Assembly: GCA_964398215.1 (NCBI GenBank)
Contig: CAYNNP010000006.1
Coordinates: 1 to 64,000, forward strand
Length of the DNA: 64,000 nt
From: CAYNNP01 sp964398215
GTDB taxonomy: Bacteria > Planctomycetota > Planctomycetia > Pirellulales > Pirellulaceae
Reading direction: 5' to 3'
The notes beneath the pieces are model-generated. The model did not search any database. It was not told the origin of the DNA and worked only from the letters and a program-made list of their open reading frames with translations. Numbering within the stretch: position 1 is the first letter of the stretch; each line of letters begins with the position of its first letter. A program made the translations under genes and the position numbers. Positions 7,749-17,263 of the stretch are shown here, in pieces.

Positions 7749-9704
7749 ATGGCTTCAGATGAGAGACCACAAGCAATCGGACGCGATCCAGCCATGACAC
7801 AACTTCTTACAGATACGCTGGGAGCAATAAAAGACGGTGCGTCACGGGATGACGTGATTCAAAGATTCTTGCCCGAAATCGTTAAGGCTGCCAAAAGTAA
7901 CGCTGGCGGCGTCTTTCGGCAGTTGAATGGAAACTGGGAATCTGAAAAATGCCTTGGTGAGGTCACCCCCCCTGAAGGCCTCGTTAGTGAAGCTTCTGAC
8001 CGTGGCGGCGCGGTGATGGACGATGGTTGGTACGCGATCCCGCTTTCCACCAATCCGCGCAACGGAGTTTTTTCCGAGCAACATTCTCCGACCGCCCTGG
8101 TAGTCAGATTCGACGGCCCATCCAACAACGGCGTCGCAACCAGTCTCCAGCAATATGCATCGATGATGTCGGTAGCGCTTCACCAGATCGATACGACGGG
8201 GCAATTGCGTTGCCGTATATCGCAGCTTGAGGCAGTCATGGCTGCCGCTGCTGACTGGCAACGCTGCGAAGACGCCGACACGCTGCTTGAAAAGATCGCC
8301 AACACAGCAACCTCGCTTTTGAATTGCAACCGGGCCAGCATTTTTTTGTGGAACAAACGCCGCAAAAAACTGATCGGTAAACCAGCGCTTGGAATCGCAG
8401 GCGGCGCCCTAGAAGTCGACGACAACCAAGGTGTTGTTGGCGAAGTATTGGCCAGCGGCGAATCCAAAATCTGGAACGGAAACAGCGACGACGAATCCCG
8501 TGTCAATCGCACCGTGGATGAATCGACATCATTTGAGACAAAGTCGCTGGTTGCTGTGCCGATGTACGGTTCTCGAAACGAAATCATCGGTGTCTTTGAA
8601 GCGATCAACCATAACGACGCCGGCTTTGAAGCCTATGACGCTACTGTTCTGACAGACTTGGCAACGCATGCTGCCGTCGCCATCGAAGGCCACCGCACGC
8701 GCAAAAAACTTGCTCAGTCACGTGACCGATTGGTGGATGATGCTGCGTCTGCATCGCGAATGATCGGAGACCATCCGGCGCTAGTGGCTCTCCGCCAAAA
8801 TGCGGCCAAAGTTGCTGGCACCGATCTGTCGGTTTTGATCCGCGGTGAGAATGGGACAGGAAAAGAAGTTCTGGCGAAACATGTTCACTACCAAAGTGAT
8901 CGTCGCAGTGGACCGTTCGTGGCCGTCAACTGTGCTGCTTTGGTTGAATCGTTATTAGAAAGTGAACTTTTCGGACACGAAAAAGGTGCCTTTACCGACG
9001 CGAACCAAACACGCGTGGGCAAGTTTGAATTGGCCAGTGGCGGCACATTGTTCTTAGATGAAATTGGCGACATGAGCCTGTCGGGACAAGCAAAACTACT
9101 GCGTGTCTTGGAAGAGAAAGTCGTCGTCCGCGTGGGTGGATCGCAAACCATTCCGGTGGACGTTCGCGTGATTGCCGCGACCAACCAACCACTCGAAGAC
9201 CTGATCAGCTCAAAGCGGTTTCGCGAAGACTTATTCTTTCGGCTCAATGTGGTGCCGTTAACTTTGCCGCCGTTACGCCTTCGTGGTGAAGACGTCGTGT
9301 TGCTCGCAGAACATTTCTTGGGCCACTTCAGTTACGAAATCGGACGCCGCAAGCCGGAATTGTCAGAGGATGCAAAGCAAGCTTTAGTTAGCCATCCATG
9401 GCCAGGCAACATTCGTGAGCTTCGCAATACGATCGAACGCGTGTGCTACTTGACTTCCAGCGATACCATTTCGCCGCCGGACCTAATGCTCAGCCAGTCA
9501 CCAGGCGCACGACTAGCATCCCCGACAATATCCAGTTCAACTAGCTTGGCCGACGCAACACGGGAATTCCAGGTCGCGCATATCGAAGGTGCAATCGCTG
9601 CCTGCGGCGGCAACATGACCGACGCCGCAGCTCGCCTGGGCCTCCACCGCTCAAATCTCTATCGAAAAATGCGGCAGCTTGGCATGTCTTCCAAGGAAGA
9701 GTAG
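7749..9704 (+). CDS. Sigma-54-dependent activator with GAF sensor domains
   Basis: A 651-residue bacterial enhancer-binding protein. The N-terminal 320 residues hold one likely degenerate and one clear GAF domain (about 15-150 and 165-315), which sense a small molecule or redox state. The AAA+ domain follows with Walker A GENGTGKE (about 366), Walker B GGTLFLDEIGD (about 433) and the sigma-54 contact loop written GAFTDA instead of GAFTGA (about 413). A Fis-type helix-turn-helix closes the protein (MTDAAARLGLHRSNLYRKM). It should activate RpoN promoters elsewhere; its targets are not evident. ATG at 7749 is preferred over an in-frame TTG at 7728. Confidence 0.92.
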   Translation: MASDERPQAIGRDPAMTQLLTDTLGAIKDGASRDDVIQRFLPEIVKAAKSNAGGVFRQLNGNWESEKCLGEVTPPEGLVSEASDRGGAVMDDGWYAIPLSTNPRNGVFSEQHSPTALVVRFDGPSNNGVATSLQQYASMMSVALHQIDTTGQLRCRISQLEAVMAAAADWQRCEDADTLLEKIANTATSLLNCNRASIFLWNKRRKKLIGKPALGIAGGALEVDDNQGVVGEVLASGESKIWNGNSDDESRVNRTVDESTSFETKSLVAVPMYGSRNEIIGVFEAINHNDAGFEAYDATVLTDLATHAAVAIEGHRTRKKLAQSRDRLVDDAASASRMIGDHPALVALRQNAAKVAGTDLSVLIRGENGTGKEVLAKHVHYQSDRRSGPFVAVNCAALVESLLESELFGHEKGAFTDANQTRVGKFELASGGTLFLDEIGDMSLSGQAKLLRVLEEKVVVRVGGSQTIPVDVRVIAATNQPLEDLISSKRFREDLFFRLNVVPLTLPPLRLRGEDVVLLAEHFLGHFSYEIGRRKPELSEDAKQALVSHPWPGNIRELRNTIERVCYLTSSDTISPPDLMLSQSPGARLASPTISSSTSLADATREFQVAHIEGAIAACGGNMTDAAARLGLHRSNLYRKMRQLGMSSKEE

Positions 9705-9742
9705 TCGTGAGCTATTCACGCACGACACAATCGCTTTACGCG

Positions 9743-9765
9743 CCGCACCAAGTCTCTGGTTGCGG
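9743..9765. terminator. Weak hairpin between two converging genes
   Basis: CCGCACCA and TGGTTGCGG can pair around AGTCTC with one bulged base, between the end of the sigma-54 activator and the end of the converging small gene. There is no T-tract on either strand, so factor-independent termination is doubtful. Confidence 0.25.
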
Positions 9766-9772
9766 TGTCCAT

Positions 9773-10027
9773 TCAGTTATGGCGAGCGAGGAAGCGACGT
9801 GCCTTGGATTGAATGATTGAAATCACATCGACCGCTTCAACAAAGTCGTTGTATTTCGCTTCTTCTTCAGCGGTCAGTCCGCCCTCGTTCGCCTTGTCGC
9901 GAAGTTGCTGAACCTCAGCTTCAGTTTCTTCGTCAGCACGAAGATTGATAATCACCCGAGCAACCTCTGGCGTCAGAGCCTCAGTCATCGGTTCAAGAAA
10001 GCGGTCAAGATATGTCGTTGTTGGCAT
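9773..10027 (-). CDS. Conserved small protein of unknown function
   Basis: An 84-residue acidic, helical protein without signal or membrane segment. The pattern FLEPMTEALTPEVARVIINLRAD...LTAEEEAKYNDFVEAVDVISIIQSKARRFL resembles a small family common in planctomycetes and cyanobacteria that, as far as I recall, often sits beside an HNH nuclease gene. No HNH gene is next to this copy, so it may be an orphan. An antitoxin-like or nuclease-partner role is only a guess. It is convergent with the sigma-54 activator gene. Confidence 0.7.
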   Translation of the reverse strand: MPTTTYLDRFLEPMTEALTPEVARVIINLRADEETEAEVQQLRDKANEGGLTAEEEAKYNDFVEAVDVISIIQSKARRFLARHN

Positions 10028-10334
10028 GACTTCATATTACTACAGCAGAGGAAACGAGTGCCAGTGAAATTAACCAAGTCAAACCCAGTGTGGCGACACT
10101 ACAGTGACCCTAGGTTCTAGTAAACCTGCTCTGCGCGGTGAGCTGAGAGGTGCTTGATTTGCGAGTCTTGAAGGGCGGTCAGCACTCGGTAGTAGCCCGC
10201 AGAATCGATAGATCCGAAATCATTGGTACTGCGTTGTGCATCGCGTCTTGGTTCTTTCTGCTACGTATTCCCGCGGGTTCTTATGGCGACGAAAAGTTGG
10301 ATGAGTCCAATTTCCTCGTCACCCGAGTTTCATA
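10028..10334. other. Intergenic region between the small acidic gene and the GT4 gene
   Basis: About 300 bases separating divergent genes. A 61-codon frame (10150-10335, GTG start) with one hydrophobic stretch (IIGTALCIASWFFLLRI) ends in TAATG overlapping the glycosyltransferase start. GAGAG directly abuts its GTG, too close for a normal ribosome site, so I do not call it a gene, though a coupled leader peptide is conceivable. A small AGTGT/ACACT hairpin lies near 10087-10100. No clear promoter was identified. Confidence 0.35.
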
Positions 10335-11543
10335 ATGCTAACTAACGACCAAGCAGCGCAAGGTGTTCAGCCAGTATCGGTTCCAGTTGTCACCGACACC
10401 AATGCTTTTCCGTCGGATGATGTCAAGCAAAACATCGACGTCTTGCATGTCGTGAACGGCGAACACTTCTCGGGTGCTGAACGCGTCCAATCGCACCTCG
10501 GTCGTTGCCTTCCTCGCTATGGCGTGAAGGCCGATTTTGCATGCGTCAAGCCTGGCAAGTTCTTTGAACTGTTGAACGAAAAAGAGAGTGAGTGGGGTAC
10601 GGGCTGGGACATCGCAATGTCCAATCGGTTTGACTTGCGTAGTGCCAATGACATTCGTCGCTTGGTCAAACAGCAAGGTTACCGGCTGCTGCACGCCCAC
10701 ACACCGCGAACCGCAATGATTACATCTTTGGCGGCAAAGATGACTGGGCTGCCGTGGGTTTATCACGTTCATAGCCCAGCGTCACGCGACTCGAACAAAC
10801 CGATTACCAACAGTGTCAACGCGATGATCGAGCGACTGTCCTTGTGGGGATGTTCGCATCTGATCACGGTATCAGAAAGTTTGCGTTTGGATTGCATTAG
10901 CAAAGGTGCAAAACAGGATAAAGTAACGGTAGTTCACAATGGTGTGCCCGGCATACGCCCCCCGCGCACAGCAACGCCGACACCGGGCGGTCGCTGGACG
11001 ATTGGAATGGTTGCGTTGATGCGTGCCCGCAAGGGACTTGAGGTTGTGCTGGATGCATTGGCAGAATTGGAATCAGGCGGCCACGATGTTGTCCTGCGTT
11101 GCATTGGGCCATTTGAGACCGAAGAATATGAGAACGAAATCAACGCAAAGATCGAATCACTGGGGATTGGCGATCGTATCGAACGAGTAGGATTCACCGA
11201 TGATGTGCCAGCGGAGCTTGCCAAGCTGGATGCAATGGTTTTGCCAAGTCTGTATGGCGAAGGTCTACCAATGGTAGTCTTGGAAGCGATGGCAGCGGCC
11301 TTGCCCGTGATCGCTACTCGAGTCGAAGGAACGCCTGAAGCTGTCACCGACAGCGTTGAAGGACTCTTGGCCGAACCCCGAGACCCGAAGAGCCTAGCGA
11401 CCAAAATCGCAGAATTGGTAACTGGTCAACATGACTGGCAAACGATGTCAGAAGCGGCCTTCACAAGACACGGCAAAGATTTTTCCGATTGGGCAATGGC
11501 TCGCGGAACTGCAGCCGTCTACCAAAAAGTCTTGGATCGCTAG
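10335..11543 (+). CDS. Glycosyltransferase family 4 protein
   Basis: A 402-residue GT-B glycosyltransferase that transfers a sugar from a nucleotide donor to a glycan or lipid acceptor. The N-terminal acceptor domain starts at VLHVVNGEHFSGAERVQSHL, and the C-terminal donor domain carries the EX7E motif in YGEGLPMVVLEAMAAALPVIATRVEGTPEAV (about 308-340). No signal peptide is present; the enzyme is expected to work at the cytoplasmic face of the membrane. No other polysaccharide gene is adjacent; the main glycan cluster of the window lies 35 kb away. A 23-residue non-conserved tail precedes the fold. Donor and acceptor cannot be predicted. Confidence 0.88.
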   Translation: MLTNDQAAQGVQPVSVPVVTDTNAFPSDDVKQNIDVLHVVNGEHFSGAERVQSHLGRCLPRYGVKADFACVKPGKFFELLNEKESEWGTGWDIAMSNRFDLRSANDIRRLVKQQGYRLLHAHTPRTAMITSLAAKMTGLPWVYHVHSPASRDSNKPITNSVNAMIERLSLWGCSHLITVSESLRLDCISKGAKQDKVTVVHNGVPGIRPPRTATPTPGGRWTIGMVALMRARKGLEVVLDALAELESGGHDVVLRCIGPFETEEYENEINAKIESLGIGDRIERVGFTDDVPAELAKLDAMVLPSLYGEGLPMVVLEAMAAALPVIATRVEGTPEAVTDSVEGLLAEPRDPKSLATKIAELVTGQHDWQTMSEAAFTRHGKDFSDWAMARGTAAVYQKVLDR

Positions 11544-11579
11544 AGAGCCTCGCCAAGACTTCATTGCTCAGAACGCGCA

Positions 11580-11609
11580 CACAACCGGGCTACCACCTTG
11601 CCGGTTGTG
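11580..11609 (+). terminator. Hairpin after the GT4 gene
   Basis: CACAACCGG (11580-11588) and CCGGTTGTG (11601-11609) form a perfect 9-bp stem with a 12-base loop, 37 bases after the glycosyltransferase stop. No T-run follows, so it may be a weak or Rho-assisted terminator or an RNA 3' end stabiliser. Confidence 0.4.
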
Positions 11610-11799
11610 GTTCATCTAGACGCATCTTTCTGTGAGCGACAAGGCGCTACCCGCCGCTGAATTTGCCTCTCCGGGCTATGCGGGAAATCAATCGCCCCCG
11701 GCGGCTCATGCCTTTGCCGCGGAAATCTCTGTTGGTGCTGGCACCGCGAAAGTCTACGCTATTGGTCTTTCGTAAAGCAATTCTAACTGGCATGTCGAC

Positions 11800-12918
11800 A
11801 TGGACGACGCTGCGATTCAAAAACGCAATGAACGGATTCAAACCGTATGCTTGGCTACACTGACGTGCCTGGCCGGGCTCTATATGCTGTATTGGTTGCG
11901 CCCGGTTTTGGTGCCACTGGTTGTTGCATTCTTTGTTGTTAGCGGTGTCACACCAATCCTTGAGCACTTGGAAAAACGATTGCAAGTATCGCGGCTGGTC
12001 GCAGCGGGAATCACATTTTTGACAGGGCTAGTGATGCTCGTCATGTTCGGAATGATGATCTGGATTTCGGTGCTTGATCTTTCCAGCGGCGGTGAAGACT
12101 ATCGCAAACGTGTCAGTGATCTTGTCGTAAGACTAGAGACTTCATTGCCGTTCAGCCTGGTCCTGGGGGACAATCAACCTGCCGAAGAACCTGGAACGAC
12201 CGATGCCACGGAGGGTGAAATCGTTCCGGCCGAACAAAAATCCGAACGACAAGATCGACAAGCGGGGATGCTGATCGACAATCTTGTCCGCGACGGCATT
12301 GCGGCGATATCACAATCCATGTTGAATTTGGTTTCGACCAGTGCGCTGGTATTGATCTACGTATTCTTTATCTTGATTGGTGCACCAGATTTTCTGCGAT
12401 CACCGATGATCAAAGACATTGACCAACAGATCCGCAGCTATCTTTCGCTGAAAACTGTCATCAGTTTCTTTACTGGCATGTTGTTTGGGATTGCGCTGCG
12501 AATGATGGGAGTGCCAATGGCATTCACCTTCGGTGTGCTCGCGTTTTTACTGAATTTCGTACCCAATGTCGGGCCAATTGTTGCGAGTTTGCTGCCGATT
12601 CCGTTGATCATATTTCATCCCGAAGCTGGCGTATTCTGGATGGTGACAACGATCGCCGTGATTTTCGCGATCCAAGCCATCAGTGGAAATCTAGTGGAAC
12701 CAAAGATCATGGGGCAATCATCCGATTTGCACCCGGTCACGATTCTATTCGCTTTGATGTTCTGGGGGATGATTTGGGGACCGATAGGCATGTTCTTGGC
12801 CACACCGATCACAGCTGCTATCAAAATCATTCTCGAACGGTTCGAGCAAACCAAATTGATCGCTGATCTGCTGGCAGGACGCTGGAAAGACTCGTCAGCG
12901 ACCACAGCCGCCGCATAG
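11800..12918 (+). CDS. AI-2E family transporter (PerM/YdiK-type membrane protein)
   Basis: A 372-residue inner-membrane protein with seven to eight hydrophobic segments: two near residues 15-45, one at 65-90, and a C-terminal group from about 175 on. FVPNVGPIVASLLPIPLIIF and NLVEPKIMGQSSDLHPVTILFALMFWGMIWGPIGMFLATP are the family's conserved blocks. Members have been linked to autoinducer-2 export and, in other lineages, to sodium/proton antiport, so the substrate is uncertain. A hydrophilic, acidic insert (about 115-165) is longer than in enterobacterial relatives. It stands alone between the GT4 and the M42 peptidase genes. Confidence 0.85.
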   Translation: MDDAAIQKRNERIQTVCLATLTCLAGLYMLYWLRPVLVPLVVAFFVVSGVTPILEHLEKRLQVSRLVAAGITFLTGLVMLVMFGMMIWISVLDLSSGGEDYRKRVSDLVVRLETSLPFSLVLGDNQPAEEPGTTDATEGEIVPAEQKSERQDRQAGMLIDNLVRDGIAAISQSMLNLVSTSALVLIYVFFILIGAPDFLRSPMIKDIDQQIRSYLSLKTVISFFTGMLFGIALRMMGVPMAFTFGVLAFLLNFVPNVGPIVASLLPIPLIIFHPEAGVFWMVTTIAVIFAIQAISGNLVEPKIMGQSSDLHPVTILFALMFWGMIWGPIGMFLATPITAAIKIILERFEQTKLIADLLAGRWKDSSATTAAA

Positions 12919-13026
12919 AAATTGCAGGCACACGCCTTTTCAAGGCTCCGGACTGTTACGTCAAGGTGCTAGACAGGTTACATTCACCAGAGGGTGCAAC
13001 CACAGCAACTTGTTCAATGGCAGACC

Positions 13027-14094
13027 ATGGAAGATTCAGCAAAACAGTTTTTCCAATCCGCGATCAAAACGCCCAGTCCTTCGGGCTACGAAGAACCGAT
13101 TCAGTCGTTGATACGCGACTACGTTTCGCCATTCGCGGACAATGTACGTACAGACGTTCACGGCAACTTGATTGCAACGGCGGGCGATGTGAGTGGACCG
13201 CGGCTAATGTACGCAGGTCACTGTGACCAAATCGGATTGCTGGTTTCTTACATTGACGACCATGGTTTCATTTATTGTCAAACCATTGGCGGTTGGGATC
13301 CACAGCAACTGGTTGGTCAAGCCATGACCATCTGGACGGCCGACGGTCCTATCGCGGCCGTGATCAGCCGAAAACCAATTCACTTGCTCAGTACAAAGGA
13401 GCGGGCGCAGGTCGTTCAGTTCGAGCAAATGTGGTTGGACATCGGTGCAACATCGCAGGCACAGGCTGCTGAAAAAGTACGCGTTGGCGATCCCGTGACT
13501 TTAGAACTGGAGTATCGCGAACTGATGAACGGTTTGGCGACCGGTCCAGGCATGGACAACAAGACAGGGATGTGGACAGTCATGGAATCGTTGCGTCGCG
13601 CGGGCAGCAGTGACCAGAAACTGAATTGTCACTTGCATAGCGTTGCGACCGTTCAAGAAGAAATTGGTCTTCGTGGCGCCAAAACGGCTGCTGGCAGTAT
13701 CGATCCGTCAGTTGCCATCGCGGTGGATGTTACTCACGCGTCGGATTGTCCAACAATCGACAAGAATAAATCGGGTGACATTCGCGTCGGTGGTGGACCA
13801 GTTATCTATCGTGGTCCAAACATCAACCCAAAAGTCGCCGCACGACTAATCGAATTGGCAGAGGCGAATTCGATCGATTATCAGCTTGCTGCGATCGGTC
13901 GTGCCACGCCGAACGATGCGAATGTTTTGCAAGTGCATGGTGGCGGAGTCGCAACCGGTCTGATTTCGATTCCCAATCGATACATGCATTCGGCTGTCGA
14001 AGTCATTTCGCTAAGCGATATTGATCAAGTCGCCGAGTTGCTATCGCTGTTTGCACTGAGTCTTTGTGTTGACGATAATTTCATACCGGGTTGA
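13027..14094 (+). CDS. M42 family metallo-aminopeptidase
   Basis: A 355-residue dinuclear-metal aminopeptidase of the FrvX/TET type, which trims peptides in the cytoplasm as large oligomers. Metal and catalytic motifs are visible: GHCDQIG (usually AHMDEIG), GPGMDNKTG with the bridging aspartate, QEEIGLRGA with the catalytic and binding glutamates, AVDVTHASD, and the final histidine in RYMHSAVEV. ATG at 13027 gives a normal N-terminus (EDSAKQFFQSAIKTPSPSGYEEP); eleven upstream codons in frame are probably untranslated. The hybrid kinase gene starts 50 bases after its stop on the same strand. Confidence 0.9.
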   Translation: MEDSAKQFFQSAIKTPSPSGYEEPIQSLIRDYVSPFADNVRTDVHGNLIATAGDVSGPRLMYAGHCDQIGLLVSYIDDHGFIYCQTIGGWDPQQLVGQAMTIWTADGPIAAVISRKPIHLLSTKERAQVVQFEQMWLDIGATSQAQAAEKVRVGDPVTLELEYRELMNGLATGPGMDNKTGMWTVMESLRRAGSSDQKLNCHLHSVATVQEEIGLRGAKTAAGSIDPSVAIAVDVTHASDCPTIDKNKSGDIRVGGGPVIYRGPNINPKVAARLIELAEANSIDYQLAAIGRATPNDANVLQVHGGGVATGLISIPNRYMHSAVEVISLSDIDQVAELLSLFALSLCVDDNFIPG

Positions 14095-14144
14095 AAACGG
14101 CTCGCAGCCGCCCTTTTCCCTTATCATCATCGCAGGCTACTTCG

Positions 14145-16883
14145 ATGTCTTCTGTGGACCAAGCATACGAGCAACCCGAAGATCTGGCGCGTTCCACTTA
14201 CGAATCGCTCGTCAATTCGTTGCCACTTTGCATTTTGATAAAAGCCCCCGACGGAAAGCGTCTTTTTGCGAACGAGGCGTATTTGCGGTTTCGCAATATC
14301 AGCTTGGAGCAGTTGGTCGGCAAGGTTGATGGCGATCTGTTTCCACACGAAATTGCGAACCGATTCACGGAGGCCGACCAGCGAGTTCTTAACGGCGAAA
14401 CGCTCCAGAGTGTTCAGCAAACGATCGATGCAAACGGCAACCACGTTTGGATGGAACGCGTCAAGTCGCCGATTCGAAAATCTGATGGCCAAGTTGTTGG
14501 CGTCCAAATCGTTTTTTGGGATGTGACCAAACGAATCGAAGCCCAAGAGCAGATGAAGTTCGAACGTCATCTGCTGGACGCACTTCTGAACAACTTGCCT
14601 GATTCAATCTACTTCAAAGACACCGAAAGCAAATTCATCCGTATTAGCAACGCGATGGCAAGCAAGTTTGGCTTTCAAGATGTAAAAGACGTTGTTGGCA
14701 AAACCGATGCCGATGTCTTTAGCAACGAACACGCGGACGCTGCTCGCAATGATGAACTGGAGATCATTCGATCGGGGGAATCACTGGTTGATCGAATCGA
14801 GAAAGAGACTTGGCCAAATCGTGACGACTCCTGGTGCATGTCAACCAAAATGCCGTTTCGTGATCACAAAGGGGCCATCATCGGCACGTTTGGGATATCA
14901 CGCGATATAACGGATCTTGTCAAATCCCAGGAGAGTTTGCAGACGGCTCGAGATTCTGCTGACAAAGCGAATCGTGCCAAGAGTGAGTTTCTGGCAAACA
15001 TGAGTCATGAGATTCGCACACCAATGAACGCGATCATTGGAATGTCAGAGTTGCTTTCGCAAACACAGCTCACGCAAGAACAGAATGACTACGTTGAACT
15101 TGTTCGTGAGTCTTCGACCAATCTGTTGCGATTACTGAACGACATCTTGGATTTCTCGCGTATCGAAGCCCGCCGACTTGAGATCGAAACCACGCCATTC
15201 GATGTTAGAGATCTGGTCGAAAAAGCAACTCGGACAGTTTCGATCAGAGCTGCTGAAAAAGATCTTGAATTGACTTGTCGTGTCTCGCCCGATGTTCCCG
15301 CAATGGCTGTTGGCGACCCCGGGCGGATTCGCCAGGTATTGATCAATTTGGTCAGTAATGGAATCAAGTTTACAGGCGCAGGCCAAGTCAGCATCAACGT
15401 GCATCGCGTACCAACTGATATTTCAGGTCAGTGTTCTCTCTGCTTTGAAGTCAAAGACACAGGCATCGGAATCGCCGCAGATAAACAAGCCGCTGTGATG
15501 GAACCGTTCACACAAGCCGACGCATCGACGACCAGACGATTCGGAGGAACAGGGCTTGGCCTGACGATTTCGCGTGAGTTAGTGGAGCTGATGGGCGGCA
15601 GTATTTCGCTTGAAAGCCAGATCGATGTTGGCACCACGTTTTCGTTCACGCTGCCGTTGGGAATCGCTTCCAACGAGTCGCAGACAAATACCCGAGACCT
15701 GGCAGGAATGCAAGTTTTGGTCGTCGATGACAATAGTACGAATCGAAAGATCCTGACAGAGATTTTGACGGCGTGGAATTGTGTGCCAGTTGTTGCAGAA
15801 AGCGGGCCGCAAGCGATGCAAAGGATCCAGGAAGGTAGCAACTCGATCTCATTGGTATTGCTGGATTATATGATGCCAGAAATGGACGGCTATGAAGTCG
15901 CCAAGCGATTGCGGGCGATATACCCGCGCGACTCGCTCAAAATGATTGTCCTTTCATCGGCAGCGCACCACGAAGTCGCCGAAAAATTTTCGGAACTGGG
16001 CATTGATCGATACATGACAAAACCGGTTGTCCAGTCGGAACTCCTGGAAACAGTTTTGAATGTCATGGAGATCAGCCCTGCGGTTGCAGCAGAACCACCG
16101 ACGACTTCCGAGCTTGCTTCATATCCACTGAACGTGCTGGTCGCCGAAGACGGCTTGGCGAATCAGCATGTCGCCAACGGGTTGCTAAAGTTTGCGGGGC
16201 ATCAATGCACGATTGCGGTTGATGGAATCGAAACGATTGAGAAATGGAAAAATGGCAACTTTGATTTGATCCTGATGGACATGCACATGCCGGAAATGGA
16301 TGGGTTGGAAGCGGCAAAACGGATTCGAGAAATCGAGCAAGCTACCAACAAAGAACGCATTCCCATCGTTGCCTTGACCGCCGCGGCCATGAAAGAAGAC
16401 GCCGAAGCATGCATCGCTGCTGGAATGGATGACTACCTGTGCAAACCGATTAGCAAGGATGCTCTGCAAGCGAAACTGCGATCTTTCATGGATCCGAACA
16501 AAGCACCAACTGGATCACCAACAACGTCGCAGAAAGCGGAACCTGAAGCAAACGTGATCGATGTTCAAGCTGCCTGTAAAAACGTCGCCGGCGGCATGCG
16601 CGGGTTGGCGAAACTAGCTCCCGTCTTCTTGAAGGAATGCCAAGATCTATCGACCCGCATTGACGCTTCGCTAATAGATGGCAATTTCAAAGAACTAGGC
16701 CGAGCGGCACACACACTTAGAGGCTGCGCAAACCTTTTTTCCGCCCAGCGGCTCGCTTCGCTGTCGTCTGCGGTCGAAGAATCCGCCAAAGGCGAATTGA
16801 AAGACCAGTTGCCCGACCAAGTCTGCGACTTGAAAACTGAACTGTCCAAAGTCATCGCTGCCGTTGCAACACTCGCCGACTAA
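14145..16883 (+). CDS. Hybrid sensor histidine kinase (PAS-PAS-HisKA-HATPase-REC-REC-HPt)
   Basis: A 912-residue cytoplasmic phosphorelay protein. Two PAS domains (about 15-145 and 150-275) sense a signal. HisKA carries the phospho-accepting histidine in MSHEIRTPMN (about 288), and the ATPase domain has the N box LINLVSNGIKFT, DTGIGIA and FGGTGLGL. Two receiver domains follow with acceptor aspartates in LLDYMMPEMDG (about 570) and LMDMHMPEMDG (about 708), and an HPt domain with AAHTLRGC (about 853). All modules keep their key residues, so the whole relay can operate within one chain. There are no membrane segments and no adjacent response regulator. ATG at 14145 is chosen over an in-frame TTG that overlaps the M42 stop. 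Confidence 0.93.
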   Translation: MSSVDQAYEQPEDLARSTYESLVNSLPLCILIKAPDGKRLFANEAYLRFRNISLEQLVGKVDGDLFPHEIANRFTEADQRVLNGETLQSVQQTIDANGNHVWMERVKSPIRKSDGQVVGVQIVFWDVTKRIEAQEQMKFERHLLDALLNNLPDSIYFKDTESKFIRISNAMASKFGFQDVKDVVGKTDADVFSNEHADAARNDELEIIRSGESLVDRIEKETWPNRDDSWCMSTKMPFRDHKGAIIGTFGISRDITDLVKSQESLQTARDSADKANRAKSEFLANMSHEIRTPMNAIIGMSELLSQTQLTQEQNDYVELVRESSTNLLRLLNDILDFSRIEARRLEIETTPFDVRDLVEKATRTVSIRAAEKDLELTCRVSPDVPAMAVGDPGRIRQVLINLVSNGIKFTGAGQVSINVHRVPTDISGQCSLCFEVKDTGIGIAADKQAAVMEPFTQADASTTRRFGGTGLGLTISRELVELMGGSISLESQIDVGTTFSFTLPLGIASNESQTNTRDLAGMQVLVVDDNSTNRKILTEILTAWNCVPVVAESGPQAMQRIQEGSNSISLVLLDYMMPEMDGYEVAKRLRAIYPRDSLKMIVLSSAAHHEVAEKFSELGIDRYMTKPVVQSELLETVLNVMEISPAVAAEPPTTSELASYPLNVLVAEDGLANQHVANGLLKFAGHQCTIAVDGIETIEKWKNGNFDLILMDMHMPEMDGLEAAKRIREIEQATNKERIPIVALTAAAMKEDAEACIAAGMDDYLCKPISKDALQAKLRSFMDPNKAPTGSPTTSQKAEPEANVIDVQAACKNVAGGMRGLAKLAPVFLKECQDLSTRIDASLIDGNFKELGRAAHTLRGCANLFSAQRLASLSSAVEESAKGELKDQLPDQVCDLKTELSKVIAAVATLAD

Positions 16884-17263
16884 CCACATGCCAAAATTGG
16901 CAGCGCGAACGCGAGGCCGATTATCGGGAATTCTCACGGCTAGACTTTAACAAATCGCCTGTGAAACATTGGTTTTTTTAGTTATTTGGTGGCTTCGTAA
17001 ACTTTTTCAGATTTCCTTCTGATCCATGTTGACAACTTTGATTTCCAGCACCTATTCCCGCCAAGAGCAACGTCTTTGGAAGGGTCTCCCAAGACCATAG
17101 TGCCATCGGTTGGCCTCTCCAAAGGTGTTGCGACCAGTGCTGGTTGGCAGTGACTGCAAATGCAGACATTCGTCTTCTTTCGCTGGCGGGCGGATTACAT
17201 GTTCACATGTGGTTTGCCAAGTTGGATTAAATTGAAGTCTCACCGTGGAAAAGGAGAGTCGCG
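16884..17263. other. Intergenic region upstream of the secretin gene
   Basis: A 380-base stretch holding no convincing gene. It contains a possible promoter near 17029-17058, several short inverted repeats (for example ACCAG/CTGGT near 17137-17148 and CTGCA/TGCAG near 17154-17165) and the strong ribosome site AAGGAGAG before the TTG start of the secretin. A 63-codon reading frame on the minus strand has no recognisable features and is discounted. Confidence 0.5.
17029..17058 (+). promoter_or_regulatory. Possible sigma-70-type promoter for the secretin gene
   Basis: A perfect TTGACA at 17029-17034 is followed after 18 bases by TATTCC, a weak -10 match. It would give a leader of about 200 bases. 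The -35 is convincing, the -10 is not. Confidence 0.3.

Noticed and set aside
10150..10335. 61-codon hydrophobic frame ending at the GT4 start
   Set aside because: Purine-rich bases directly abut the GTG, leaving no spacing for a ribosome site; mentioned only as a possible leader peptide.
16978..17169. 63-codon minus-strand frame upstream of the secretin
   Set aside because: Short, atypical composition (Trp/Gln/His-rich) and no ribosome site.
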